In this document: positions 23,555-36,335 of the stretch, piece by piece | Layout of the letters: the number at the start of each line of letters is the position of its first letter | How positions within the stretch are numbered: position 1 is the first letter of the stretch | DNA from: Prinia subflava | Taxonomy: Eukaryota > Chordata > Aves > Passeriformes > Cisticolidae | Assembly: GCF_021018805.1 (NCBI RefSeq) | Contig: NC_086283.1 | Coordinates: 61,706,182-61,770,181 of the forward strand | Reading direction: 5' to 3' | Length of the DNA stretch: 64,000 bases | Program-made: the position numbers and the translations under genes | Notes under the pieces: model-generated | What the model saw: only the letters and a program-made list of their open reading frames with translations | The model's database searches: none | What the model was told of the DNA's origin: nothing

Positions 23555-24228
23555 TAATCACAGAATGGCTGGGGTTGGGGGAAACTTCTGGAGGTTATTA
23601 AGTCCAGCTCCCTTGATAAAGTGGACTCACATAGAGCAGGTTGCACAGGATCACATCCGAATATGTCCAGAGAAGGAAACTCCACAACTTCTGTCAGCAG
23701 CCTTTTCCAGGGCTTGCTTCTGTAAAGAATGACTTCCCATAGTCAGCTGGATCTTAATGTGTCAGTTGTGCCCATTGCCCCTTGTACTGTCACTGGATAC
23801 CAATGAAAAGAACCTGACTGAAACCCCTTGACACCTATCCTTAAATTATTTTTAGACATTTGTAAGATCTCCTCTCAATCCTCTTTTTTCTCCAGGCTAA
23901 GCAGGCCCTGCTTATTCAACCTTATCTCACTGGAGAAATGCTCTAGTCTTCTTCTCCTCTTCACAGCCTTCCACAGGACCCTCTTTGGAACTTCATTGTC
24001 TTTTATGTACTGAGGAGCCCAGAGCTGGACACAGTGCTCCACATGCACCCTCATCACAGATGAGCAGAAAGGCAGGATCACCTTCCTTTACCTTCTGTCC
24101 CTATTCTTCTTAATGCATCCCAGGACAATATTTGTCTTCTTGGCCTCAAGGACACACTGCTGGCTCATGGACTGCTCACTGTCCACCAGGACCCCCAGGC
24201 CCTTCTCTGCAGAGCTGCTTTCCAGCAG
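23555..24228 (-). mobile_element. CR1 LINE, 3' part, minus strand (interrupted copy, segment 1)
   Basis: The minus strand shows the end of CR1 ORF2 and its 3' end at about 23555. The frame 24088-24435 contains [24 protein letters not shown] and ILGCIKK-like residues, matching the CR1 LESSPAEKDLGVLVD...MSQQC and GCIKRS blocks. The frame 23875-24081 contains VEHCVQLWAPQYIKD, matching LEYCIQLWGPQYKKD, and LLSLEKKED, matching LFSLEKRR. The gene is broken by stops and frameshifts. Upstream, similarity breaks off at 24228 and resumes at about 24618, so the copy is split by other DNA (24229-24617). Confidence 0.9.
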
Positions 24229-24617
24229 GTTGGTGGGAGAGACTGAAATGGTAATGGTGAATGACTCAAACAATGGGCCATGTGTGAAAGTAGCAGGTGC
24301 ACTCATGAGGCCACATTTGCACCACCCAGCCAACAGGGAGGAGGAGAGGCTTTGGGTGTGTGATGGGGAAGCCTCTGATCTGTGTAGGAACAGTTCAGGT
24401 GCAGAGGGAATGGACACCCACTGGAAGATGACCATGCAAACTGATCTTTGTTTTAGATACTACCTGGAGTTTGAACCAGATAAAGGAAAAGGCTCATAAC
24501 AAGCAGAACCTGAATGTTTAGATAATGCTTTTTTATCATGCCAATTTACTCATTTGAGCAACTGCCATGAAAAAATCCTCCAGATACACAGACATACACA
24601 TCACACACACACAGTCC
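24229..24617. other. About 390 bases of non-CR1 DNA inside a CR1 copy
   Basis: The two flanks are adjacent in CR1: the block that reads GKCRMLHLEKNNSMHFR on one side and [15 protein letters not shown] on the other are normally separated by only a few residues. The intervening DNA contains an imperfect CA tract (about 24588-24612) and sequence I could not assign. No clear terminal repeats, TATA box, poly(A) tail or target-site duplication was found, so the kind of insertion is open. Confidence 0.6.
24588..24613. repeat. Imperfect (CA)n tract
   Basis: ACACAGACATACACATCACA-like dinucleotide repeats at one edge of the DNA that interrupts the CR1. Confidence 0.8.
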
Positions 24618-24750
24618 CCTCCTCCCCAAAAACCTGAAGTGCATGGAGTTATTCTTTTCCAGGTGCAGCATCCTGCATTTGCCTGTGTTATGTTCCTCCC
24701 TGTACAGCTATTCAGACTCTCCTAGTCTCACTGAATGGCAGCACATGGAA
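24618..24750 (-). mobile_element. CR1 LINE, ORF2 segment, minus strand (interrupted copy, segment 2)
   Basis: The minus strand reads GKCRMLHLEKNNSMHFR at about 24630-24682, the counterpart of the CR1 block AKCRVLHLGHNNPMQRYR. Upstream (about 24690-24745) it resembles the AIQRDLDRLERW block with frame damage. It is the continuation of the CR1 at 23555-24228 on the far side of the interruption. Confidence 0.75.
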
Positions 24751-25530
24751 TTATCTTTTCTAACATTCTACCTGAGCTTCCTGAGGCTTTTTGGTATTGC
24801 TTCATGTCGCATTGTCTGGAACTAACAAGAACATTTTACCTCCATTGTCCTCTTAGCTGGTTTATAGACACAGTTGTGGAATCAAGGACTGAGGAGATGA
24901 GCCTGTGCACCTAGCTGTATTGCAGACAGTCTCTAATTTGGGACTAAATAGGTCTGAGGACAGTAGCCTGAAGGAGAGCTCAAATTTGGATTCTCAAGCT
25001 ACTGTAACTTACAAAAGGTGAAATATTGTTTTCAGATAATATATACTTTATTTCAATCTTTTCTTCAACAACAAGAAATGTACTCTCACCTTGAGAATAT
25101 TTTTCACTGTTATCCTTAAAGCACTTGCTAAACAAATGTTATTGCAGGAATCTTAATTGCACATGACAAATTTACTTCAGACTCTATATCAAATCAGTAT
25201 GAAAGAAGAACTAAAGTAAACAAATCTTGAGAGTGTTGTGTGTACCGCACTTTTCCCACCAACCTAACATTTTTAGCACTGAGTGATTACTCTATTGTCA
25301 AGGCAGACCAAATTGATTAATCTCCTTGGTATCCCAGGCTAAAAGCTGTGAAAACTTTCACCTAATATCACTCTTTCTTATTTTCCCAGTAATTTCCTTC
25401 AATTGACTCTTTCTGCATATTCTGTGTTCTATTTAAAAAAGTGTTAGTCTCAGTGCAATAATAAAAGCCATGCAGAGCAAACATGGTTTATCACTCAGTT
25501 TACCTGGACTTGACTTCCCTGACCTGTTTT
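24751..25530. other. Unique AT-rich sequence, no gene seen
   Basis: No exon or transposon recognised. Confidence 0.45.
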
Positions 25531-25544
25531 GTCTCACTCTTGAG

Positions 25545-25665
25545 TCATCATGCCTGGAGGTATTTAAAGCATGTGTAGATGTGCCAGTTAAGAACATGCT
25601 TAAGTGGTAGACTCGGCTGTGCTGGCTCAAGAGTGGAACTCAATGATTCTGTTGTTCTATTATTC
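25545..25665 (+). mobile_element. CR1 LINE 3'-end fragment, plus strand
   Basis: The stretch starts in the CR1 phrase encoding LEVFK and continues through the stop and the short 3' untranslated region to a degraded ATTCTRTT-type tail at about 25650-25665, the typical CR1 terminus. Only about 120 bases remain, a strongly 5'-truncated insertion. The antisense frame at 25433-25630 is a shadow. Confidence 0.8.
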
Positions 25666-26362
25666 AGCCAATTAAATACTTAGTGAAGGTGAAAAGGATT
25701 GTATCTTGGAGCATGAACAAGCAACTGTGTAGGAAAGGATGGCAGTACCTCATGTCAGATCAATGGCTTTAGAAAATCATGAGTTCATTTCAGTCTGTTT
25801 TATTTGTTACAAACATGTGCCTAGAAGGGGATAAGAATACCACTGAATATAGTATCTGAACTTGTTTTCTCCCACATCTCAGAAGTTAAAGCTATATTCA
25901 TAAAAACTTTCAGGAAAACAAAACAACAGGTGTGACTTCTGTGAAGCATTTTGACTCATTTCTATTCCCATGACAAGGAATTATTCTGACAGTTTTATAC
26001 ATGTAATTTGCAAAGAAAAGTAATTCTTACATATTTTGTACATGTATGCATTCATATTTCAAGAAAATTGAAAATTCAGTTAAGTAATTCTTGCTTTTAT
26101 TTATGATTTTGATGAGTTTATTGAAATACCTTAAGAACAGTTCATGTTTTAAAGGTCTCTCACTTCCCTCTCTAACATATGTGGTTTCACTATTGATGCT
26201 TTTCTACAACCTCCATGTCTGTGTTTCCAGTAGGTCTTTATATGAAAACAAAGCAAAATTGAAACGAAATTAACTGAAATGCATCACTTTCTCTTAATTT
26301 ATCTCTGATTCTCAAAAGTTCCATGCAGAAGAGTTAAAGCTTTGATCATGCCCACCACCACC

Positions 26363-26389
26363 ATTTTGTTTTGTTTTGTTTTGTTTTAC
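26363..26389. repeat. (GTTTT)n pentanucleotide repeat, about five copies
   Basis: Five near-perfect TTTTG units. Short simple repeat. Confidence 0.9.
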
Positions 26390-29300
26390 AGTTGCTTAGG
26401 AGAGTATAAACACTTTTTTCCTATAGGAATCAGCCAACCAGCCAAAATATCTTTCCAGGGGAAAAAAATCAGCAAAAAGTTGCTATTTTCCAAAGCAGAT
26501 AAACAGTTCTTCTGTGCATAAAAAGGAGTATGATAATAGAAGAATTTCCACAACTTTTTGGGTTTTGGTCAGTAATGTGGGTTTTTTGAGAAACGTGCTT
26601 GCAAATCCTTGAAATACCTGGCTTTGCAAAGCCAAATGAGAAAACTAGTACAAGGGTCTATGCCTTATGCATCAGATATTACTGGATACATCTCTTTAAA
26701 TCCAGGGTTACAACAGAAACAAAATTGTTAAATATTTGTCTGACATACACTATTTTTTCCTTCTGCAAGTCATGAAATTTTATGTGAACAGGCTTGTTTT
26801 TAAAATCAGGCAAGATCTGGAAACTGTTTAGGATAATACAGTAAGAGTTTGCTTTAAGATCCTAGAACTGAAAGAGCAATTTGTGCCTCAGATAAAACAA
26901 AAAAATGTATGTTGCATTTAGGCAGTAATTTGCAGATAAACGCAAAAGAAAATTGACAAATAGTTTTTAGCTATTAAATATTCATAAAGGAAATAATCTC
27001 TGACTACTGACTTCATTTTAATTACACAACAGATATGTCTGCTTTCCTGTATGTTCTGTTACTGGCTAATTTGTCATCATCCATATGAGTGTGACTTGAA
27101 CTTTTGAACAATTTTGCTGATTTTCATGGTCAGCAGCAGTAAGATTATCCTTTTGATCTTAACTGATGCTCTGAATGTTAACCTTTCTCTCTGATAGCAC
27201 TGTAAAAAGAAAATTATACTCATCAACACCGTATAAATGTAAGGAGTAATGATCCAGTATTTTAGTGTAATTTTGTTGCTATAATCTGTTGTTTCTCTCA
27301 GTGACAGAAACCAGTGTAATCGTCCCTACAGAGATGAGATGTTTTCTGTTTGGCTTAACAATTCAGGTAGAAACCAAAAGCAAAAAGCATTTCTGTAGAA
27401 AGTTGCCTGGAAAGGTTAACAGGAAAGGCTCTTTTGTCAGGAGTGTCAGCAGAAGGTGATCATCAGTGAGCTGTGATACACTAGGATTATTACTCATGTG
27501 AAAAAGTCTAAGAGTGTAAATTTAAGTCATACTGAATGAAACCAAATGCTCTATGTCTGCTAGTAGATCACAGTGAGTATTTAAAGAAAAGTTACAAAAG
27601 CTGGGGCATGTATGAGTGATTTTGCTTTTGCCATTCCCTACCAATATTTGGAGGCATAAGATTTACTGACTCACTCTTTCTAATGCCGTTTTAGACTCTT
27701 TTCCTAATTATTCTATCTTTCATGAGGTTGCCTAATCTCTTTTTTTGAAAACCTTGTATGTACTTTTGGTTTCCATGGCATTGTATGAAAAATAGTTTTG
27801 GAGTGTATTTATACAGTATGGGAAGACATACTCCTCAGTGTTTTCTCTAAGTCGTAGTTTCACAGACTGTCTCCTATTTCTTCCTTTGATTTCTGATGAG
27901 GAGGAGTACAAGCAATTTTTATCAGGATAGTAGCCATCAACAATAAAAACAAATAAAATAAACTAGTAAGGGCATTTTATATACCCTAATTCCACAGTGT
28001 TCAAAAACAGAGCACACAAACCATTGATATTGTAGAAGAGGACTAGCAGAAGTGATGTAGGAGTTTGTGATGACATGGATTTTTTAAAACCCTTCATTCT
28101 ACAACATTCTTCACTCTAAGTAAACCCTGTGGAAGTTGCCATGCAACATCTAGTTAATAAGGTTGAAGGCATGAATATGAAATATGTCTCAAAGTAGTTC
28201 AACACTTCTACCTCTTTTAAATCACTGAATATATAAAAATACTATCCAAAAATACTTGGTGCACAGCCATGTATTTGCCTTTGCTGTAAGGTAGGGATTG
28301 CGTGATCAAGGAGGGATCTTGTCCCGCCCATACACAGTGTCTCCAGACAAACCTTGCCATTTCTGACATCTGTGGGTATTCTGGCATCAGAACCAACAGT
28401 GCCTCCTCAAGCACTCCAAGAAGACCAGTTATTTCACTACAGAAGATGATCTGATGCTTAATATGTTGTCAGTTAAAAACGATTGGTCTATTCCGACTAC
28501 TTTTTAAACAGTGCCAGGGTTAACAACAGCACACGTATCTTCAGGCAAACTAGAAAGCCTGTTTTTGTTAACATGACTCATAAATATGGAAGAATATTTA
28601 GCACAACTTGACATGCAATACTTATGATTCATGATAAGACAATTGTTGAGCTAATCTGAAGACATTTCAACTGAAATCCAGGGTTCAGTGAGATCTGCCT
28701 GTTTGGATTTTTTTTCTCATTAATTGGCACTGTCAAGTATCATAGTAAACTCATTGTACTGGTCAAGCTGCTACTAGATAGAAGAAGCACTGACACAAAT
28801 GTCTCTTTTTCTTCTCTATTTCCATCTATACAGACATTTAATTTCACAGCATGATAAAAAATTGCTAGATGTACAAAATCAGTTACTGAAATTAATCAGT
28901 GGATTTTTCCACATTTGCGTGTTCTTCTTTTCTACAAAAAATTAGTGAATATTTATTTTATTTTAAAATCTTTAGTTTCCAGCTACTCATAAGTTATTGA
29001 TTTGCATGAAACAGCTTGTTCAAGGAGGTTTTCTATCTACAGATATTTGAAAGGAAAACCTGTTAAAATTGGACTGCCAAAAGAAAAACGTTGAACATTT
29101 TCATATGGAATAAATCATCATGAAATCACTGAAAGCTGAAAATTACTGAAAATGTTATCTCAATAAAATGTGATCTATCTGTTTTGCTCTGTTACTTAGA
29201 CAAAACCATCAGGAGCTGGATAAGCAACAACCTTCCTATGCAAAGCAATGCAGAAGCAAGTTATGATAAAAACTAAAATTCAAAAATTAAGGAGGAAAGA

Positions 29301-31040
29301 GCCTATTTACTTTTTTTTGATTATAAGTTCTGTTTTTTCTTTATTTCTTCTTGGATTCTCAGCTTCTTCTAGAATTCTTCTAGAAATACCTCTAGAATCT
29401 ATTGAATTTTTAATTGCAAAATAAATTTTAAAGTTCTTTTTTACAATTTATACGATTTAGTAATGACTAAATCATTACAGCTTGATAATTGATGGTTGTT
29501 AAAAATATATAAGCAAACAACTTTGAACAATAAATATTTATAAATAACTGTGGAAACTGTGCAAAAAATACATTTGAGGTATGCTTAGTCATCCATTTAG
29601 CAGGGCCAGCCTTTGCTTTCCTTTAATCCTCAAGACTTTGTAAAGGAAAATAGAAATCCATTCCATCTGTGCCTTTGTGGGAAGTAAACAAAATGTTTAT
29701 TTTCTTTTACCTGAACATGACCTGTATGTCTTCTCAGATATGAAAGAAACCTTTATAGGTGTGAATTGGACAGTACAAAGTTATTGGGAAATGTATGGTG
29801 AGTGCCAATTTCTTTCTGTATCCACTTGTGGTAATTGAAAGTGAAGCCTTGGTAAATGCAATGTGAATTGGTATCAGTTGGCAAGAAGAGTGAAAGGAAA
29901 TTAAACTTATTTTCCTCCATGGGAATCGAAACAATAGAGGTTGTAAACAGCTCCTTGTTTTAAATGTATCTTTTAATGAACCCATGTAATTAGAAACACT
30001 AAATCACTATTACTTGAAAAAGTTAGGTGTTAAGGGACCATGTGCAGTGAGGCTTGGTTTAAACAAATATATATGTTTAAAAAGTGGAACAAATACATAG
30101 GTTTCAGACTGGATATTGACACCCTTTATCATATTTCTCAGATTAACTTTGTTGTATGACTATTCACAGTTTCCAGAAGAGGCTGTGGTTGTAAATTAAT
30201 TTGAAAATCTTCCTCTTTCTTCATTTACCCTTATTCTTAATTAATCAACATTTCACTTAGTCAGTTATTTATGTACTACTGTTTGCTTTTTTGCTAATAT
30301 GAAGAAATTTTCTGGATGTCACATGCTACTTAGGTTGTTAGTGACATTTTTGATTAAAACTGCAATTACTTAGAGAAATATCTACTATAATTTTTTATGC
30401 TGTTTCACTGAGCTGTGGCTTATTTATTTTGGATGGTGAAGCTAAGTGAATCATTGTCACAAACTCTCAAAACGTTTGCTCAAGCACTTTACTCAGCAAG
30501 CCCTGCATACATCTGCCATCACAAAACTTAATGTGTGTCCACATAAGCCTAGTATACACATTGTTATGAGGTCCTTATGAAGTTTAGGAATAGAGTTTTA
30601 CAATGAATAAATGGAATCATTACTTTCTCAGCAGCATAATCTCATTTCTATTTCAATATAAAAAAACCTTTTACATTTTAAATTTGATTTCTTGACGGTA
30701 CCCTTTTCAAATTAAAAAAAAAAAAATGTGCTAATTTTCATGAACTAAGATCAAGGTATGATGCCAACATCACTATGCTTCACAGTTATGGAACAGTGTC
30801 TAAGAAGATAAGCTGTGCAGATTTGTGTAGACTGTGCTCAACAAAAGCAGCAAGTACCATTCAGAATATTAGATTTACCATTTATTTGTTCAAACAGAAA
30901 GCTAATAAGTCATTTTAAATATCAAAGAATGGTAATGAGATGGTGAGGAAAAAGCTGCAATTTTTGAGAAAAATAAGGAGAAAAATACCCATGGCCATTT
31001 TTTTCTATAAAAAAATGTTTATAGTTGAATAGTGAAGAAT

Positions 31041-31077
31041 GTCACTGTACATTTCACTGTACATTTCACTATACATT
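31041..31077. repeat. Tandem 13-base repeat, about three copies
   Basis: The unit TTTCACTGTACAT occurs about three times, the last with one change. It is a small local tandem duplication. Confidence 0.8.
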
Positions 31078-34000
31078 AAAGAGTATCATAAATTTCTCAT
31101 AGACCAACCAAAAGAGAAATATCATAACTTTCTTTTGTCATAGGTCTTATCATTAAAATATACTTCACAATGCTTTCTCTGAGTAAATATTTAATGTAGA
31201 CTTTTAAACCTTGTTACAAATTAAGTCACTATCTCTGCACCAAATTGTTGGTGATCCCTATGCCAAAGAAATTAACCAGATCTCACAGAAGATTGTAAGT
31301 AGTAGAACAGAAGATGGAATGAAATAGTACTGCACATATTTTGGTCCTTGAGGATTTTAATCTTCTATAATATTATCAAATAGGAAGATTTAAGCTTTCA
31401 GGGAAAAAACAGCTAAATGGGGCCTAGAGTAGAAGTAAAGACTTGACAGCTTCAAACTTGGAGTTGCAATTAAACCTAAGTAAATAACTTTATTAAGTAA
31501 AAGAAATTTTTCATGAAAAGTAACATTTGGATAAACAAACAGTGGTTTTCCTACAGTTATATAATTAGCTATTTTTTTTCTTTTTTTGCTCTGCATAAAA
31601 TTCCTTCCGAGAAAAAACGATGTACCTTGTGGCTGCTCAGCATTAATCCAGTCAAAGTCACTTGGTTTTCAGTATGTGATGTGAGTAATCCCTTTTACAC
31701 TGTGCCAAAATACACTGGGAATGGACAAAACATTAAATGACAGTTGACAGCAAAATCTACAATTATGTCCTGGATATACAAACTGGATGATCATATTCTC
31801 TTTACTTGGGGGTATAGCATCTGATAATGTACCTTACCATCATTCCAGCCCTACTTTAGATATATATGTGAATCCTTGATGTGACATTTAAGATCTGACA
31901 CTGAGTATTCCACACAAAGATAAAATATTTTTTTTATCCTGAATTTATAAAAATGCAGAAGCAATCACTATTTGGCTGAAGCACCTATCTGAAAACTGGC
32001 ATCATCCTTCACATAATATAAACATTAGCTTAAAAATCAGGTTGGATCAAGAATGGTTTTCCAAGTCAGTCTCTTGGTCATCCACTTACTCTTGTGTGGG
32101 CCATATTGTGGAGTGATGCTGGTGTGCAGACACTGGAGGAGTTTAACTAAACTGGAGGAGTTAATTTTATTCACTTCTACTGATGCTGGACATCCAATAC
32201 AGAAGACCACTTCTGAAGCTCTACCTTATTGTTTACAAATGTAAAATTAGCCTTGGTTTTGTTTCTTTGGTTTGTTTTCAAATAAAGTATAATATACGTT
32301 AAAGAAGAGGGAATCTTTGGCTCTATTGGAATGCTTTGAGAACTTAAAAACAATCATATGTTAAAGGCACTGTGATTAATGTCTCCATCCTGAGCAATAA
32401 TTAGGAATTATACAGTTATTCCTCATTAAGCTTTCTCTCTTTTTGATCTGATGTCCTTGTTTGTACAACCTGAATTTTACCTTAGAACCATACTAAATAT
32501 ATCTTCATCTCAGTATGAGAATTTTATACTTGGAAAAAAAAAATCTCTTTCTTTCCTTCTTTTACTTCCTTCCCTCTCCACCTGCCCTATTCTTCTTCAT
32601 AGTTACTCTATCAGTAAAAAAATTGCTTATTTAAGTTATAAATATTTTTAAAGAATTTTTAAAACATGTGAATGAAAACTGGCCAGCACATCTTAGAAAT
32701 GAATGCTTCATATATTTTGATGCATAAAGTTAATTTGTATAGTGGAGGATTTTTTTCCATTTGGAAAACACTGGTGGCAGTTGCCTAGAACATGATAGTT
32801 ACAAAAGAATGTGTTAGGGGTTAGTAAGACCACTAACGTTATGATCACTCAATAATAGCTTATATATATTAATAAACAATTAAGACTGAAGGAATACCAT
32901 CTTTCTGGGCTCCTTACTCCTCTAAGGAGTAAGGATTGTCCTACAAAAGCAAATATCAAAAATGGAAACATGATATTTGAAGCAGAAAAAAGTAACTGTG
33001 GAAACATTTCAAAGACACATCTAAATCCTAACAGATCAGAGATTTGGAGTATGAAACAAGATGGTTAATAAAACTGAAAATGTTACCAAACTACTAATAG
33101 AAATTGTTTCTCTTTTCTCTCTCCTTAGCTATTGACTTCCAATAGCAATGGGACGTTTTCCTAAGAAGACAGAATTTTTGGAATCTGGATTTTCTTCTTT
33201 GCACTAGTGTCAAGACTTATAAACTATATACTTCATATCTCTATATTTTTTGTGAGATAGAGTTAATACCTGTGCAACATTTCAAACATTTCTGAACTAG
33301 TAATAAAGACTGCTTTTATAGGACCAGAAAACAGTATACAAACAGTTTTAGAGAATGTCATCCTGAGTACATGTGTATTTGTTATCTAGAGAACTCCAGG
33401 AACATCAAAATTAAAGTCATCAGTGAATTGCCAAGCTAATGTTTAGTCTGTTTCCTGTTGACAAAGGAATAACATTTTAATGAATTTATCGTGTTTCTGT
33501 AAAAGTACTCTTGGTTTGCATAATCCGTATGCCCCTGTGGTGACTGCTATTACATTATCCCTTATTTATGATATGTGTCTCAGCTTGCATCTTGTAACAT
33601 TCTAAATAATAATATTTCCTTTTGCTTTGATGTTTTCAAGAAGAAAAGAGAATTTTGCACTCTCCTAAGTGTCACTCAGTTGCCAATAAAGAATTTCACA
33701 GCTAGTGGTAGTGTTAATTTGAGCCAATTATGAGATCATTGACCTGCCCTGGCACTAATTTACCTCACATAATTTCAATCATGAAAATCTAGTTCTACTG
33801 AACATCTCATTTAGGAATGTCATTCTTGAATAAATCTTCATACAGTAGTGAATCAGTTTTGATGATCTGCCAAGAAGCATGAGGAAAGAAGACTTTTTTC
33901 AATCAATCTTTTAACATAATCTCATTATGCTGCTTTGTTTTATTTTCTGAGAAAAATAATCAAGTGCAACATAACATTTAATATTGAAAGTCGAAAATTA

Positions 34001-35553
34001 TAAATGAAAATTTTAAATTGTGATATTGTCACACCTGCCCCTGTTTTGATGGAACAAGCACTTTCTGCTGCCTGAACAGCAAGGTCAGGCAGATCCAAGA
34101 CTTTGGTTTTACTGTTCCTACAAGTGTTTAGGAGTGGAGGGGTTATTGTCAGAAAGGATAAAAAAAAACCAAAAAACAAACATAATGCAGTAATCATTGC
34201 TATTCTCTTTATGACCATTTAATAGGATCCTGCACACATATGAATCAGCTTTAAGACCTTAGAAGACCTGCTGGTCAGAATAACTCAATTTGAATTGCAT
34301 AAACTGGTCGTTCTTCTTCAGAGTAGGTTCTTTGTTTACTGTTTGCTTACTCAGGAGCTTGTACTCTGTATATATATTTTTTTTTCCTGAAGGATACTAC
34401 ATCTTACTGTGATCTTGTAACAAATACTGTCCTGAACAGACAGTGAAGAAAAGAATTGTTTAATTTTGGTTCTATTTAGTGGGAAAAAACTTTGTAATAT
34501 ATACCAGAATGAAATGTTAAGGTTATTTGAAGAATACAAAAGAAGAGGTTTGTTTAGATTTAATGCAAGGCTTTTAAGTGGAGATTTTATGCTGAAGGAT
34601 AGTATTCTTCATAGAATAGCTTAAAATTTCAGACTCAGAAATATTTCACTTTACTTAAAACACACCATTCAAATTTGTTTGGATATGAGTCAATTTCTTT
34701 TAACAGACTTGTGTTCCTCTTTTTCTTTCCACAAGTGAAGTTTCTCAGCCCATAAAGCATTTATTTCTTTGACTTCTTTTTCTGTGTTTTCCTTGGGAAT
34801 AGGAAGATAAATCCTGCAGTTTCCAAAATGAGTTTACTTTTACTTCAAACTCTGCATGTATATATAAGGAATTCTCCAGTCCGGTTTCAAAAAACTAACA
34901 GCTAATGACAGCATATCTTTAAAAAGAGGGTTTGTATGACAGAGTTCTATATTCCAGATTACACAACACTGAACCTTCCCAGCGGGTTAAATGACAAAAT
35001 GGCTCTAGAGAACATTAGAGACAAAAAAAGTGTACCACAGTGTATTCCATTAAGGATTCATGCTCAGGTATGCTTCCATACCTTCCAACTCAGAAACTCA
35101 AAGCATTACTGAAATATTCTGTCCCTGAATTTTACACCATTTTCCTGGGGCTTAACAACAAAGAGTTCTTCTTACTCAGAACTCATAATTTTGATAGGAC
35201 ATAAGATATAAAATGCTTTCTGAATTTTAAAGACTATCTCCTTCATCTCTAGTGCTCGAACTGTGTTTCTTTGAAAAATCTGTTGAAAAAACAGAGGAAA
35301 ATCCCTTTAAATTATAACTTTACATTCTGTTTTTATTTTTTTATGATTTCAGATAACTATTAAACTTATTTCTTACCAGATTTAAGAAACATAGATATAG
35401 ATGTAAAAAAATGATCTGTTAAAATAACCATTAAGAAAAAAATCCAATTTCATAGTCTCAACTATATCAAGGAAATGACCTGCACTGTGAATTAGCTTTG
35501 AGGTATGTAAACTGATATAAAATAAGGAAGAGAAACCACAATATTTTTATTAA

Positions 35554-35613
<60 letters not shown>

Positions 35614-35630
35614 AAGAAGAAGAAGAAGAA

Positions 35631-35662
<32 letters not shown>

Positions 35663-35667
35663 AGAAG
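35554..35667. repeat. Compound microsatellite (AAT)10(AAG)28
   Basis: About ten AAT triplets pass directly into about 28 AAG triplets, with one AGG interruption near 35652-35655. The AAG part is an 84-base pure purine strand. The register change from AAT to AAG is by a single T-to-G difference in the unit. Confidence 0.97.
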
Positions 35668-35904
35668 TTAGGTTACTGTTATAGTTACAAAAATATATGT
35701 TTCCTTAGCTTTCAGAGCCTGAGAAGATTTTTCAGAACTGCCTAGAGCATATCTTTGAAATGTAAAACCTAACATTCACTGTTATGACGAAGGGAGACTT
35801 AGTTGTTACTCTGCCTCTAAAAATGCTTCACAATCTACAAAAAATCTGAAAGGTACATAGTGCTGAGAAAAAGTGAAATTTAAATATGGATGCACAAAAA
35901 AGGT

Positions 35905-36335
35905 ACAGAGTCTGGATATGAAGAACAATAAGAAGAGCTTACTCAAGTACACCAATAACATTGGCAAAGTGAAGGAAAACATGGATCTGCTGCTGACTAG
36001 TTCGGGGACACCTCTGGAAAAGGACGCAGAAGTGTCCTTGACTGTTCTGTCCTGGTAAGGCCATTCCTCAGGATTCACCAATGCCTGAGACCAGAGGGGA
36101 AATCTGGAGTGAAAAAGACTTATCTTTGGTGAAGGAGGAGCGAACCAGTAACATTTGATTGAAGGGACAAAACCAGATCCATCTGAAGTGATGGTCTCCA
36201 CCCGTGGGTGCAAGCCAATGTCATTTCAAAGCCACTCTCGATTATTTCTGAGAGGCTGTAGCTGCTGGGGAAAGTTCTTGAAGACTGGAAGAACTTGGTT
36301 CCTAAAGCCTTCAAAAAGATAGGGAGACAGAATCT
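35905..36335 (+). mobile_element. CR1 LINE fragment, linker to start of reverse transcriptase, plus strand
   Basis: The plus-strand frame 35873-36058 contains MKNNKKSLLKYTNNIGKVKENMDLLL and then PLEKDAEVS, the counterparts of the CR1 linker block KKGFYKYINNKRKTRENVGPLL and TKDMEKAEVL. Further on, 36185-36300 reproduces the HPRV(L)KELADVIAKPLSIIFERS and VPEDWK blocks with frame damage. Both ends are truncated: there is no endonuclease and no 3' end. The overlapping 135-codon frame on the other strand (35806-36213) is antisense to the element and non-coding. Confidence 0.85.

Larger units (their letters stand above)
25666..35553. other. Ten kilobases of apparently unique AT-rich DNA, no gene seen
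   Basis: No transposon, RNA gene or exon was recognised on either strand. Short frames (for example 29734-29985 and 33940-34218, both minus) show no known domain. Simple repeats inside it are listed separately. Confidence 0.45.

Noticed and set aside
24113..24499. 128-codon plus-strand frame
   Set aside because: It runs antisense to CR1 ORF2 and continues into the DNA that interrupts that CR1.
35806..36213. 135-codon minus-strand frame
   Set aside because: It lies antisense over a plus-strand CR1 fragment whose own frame matches the CR1 linker.
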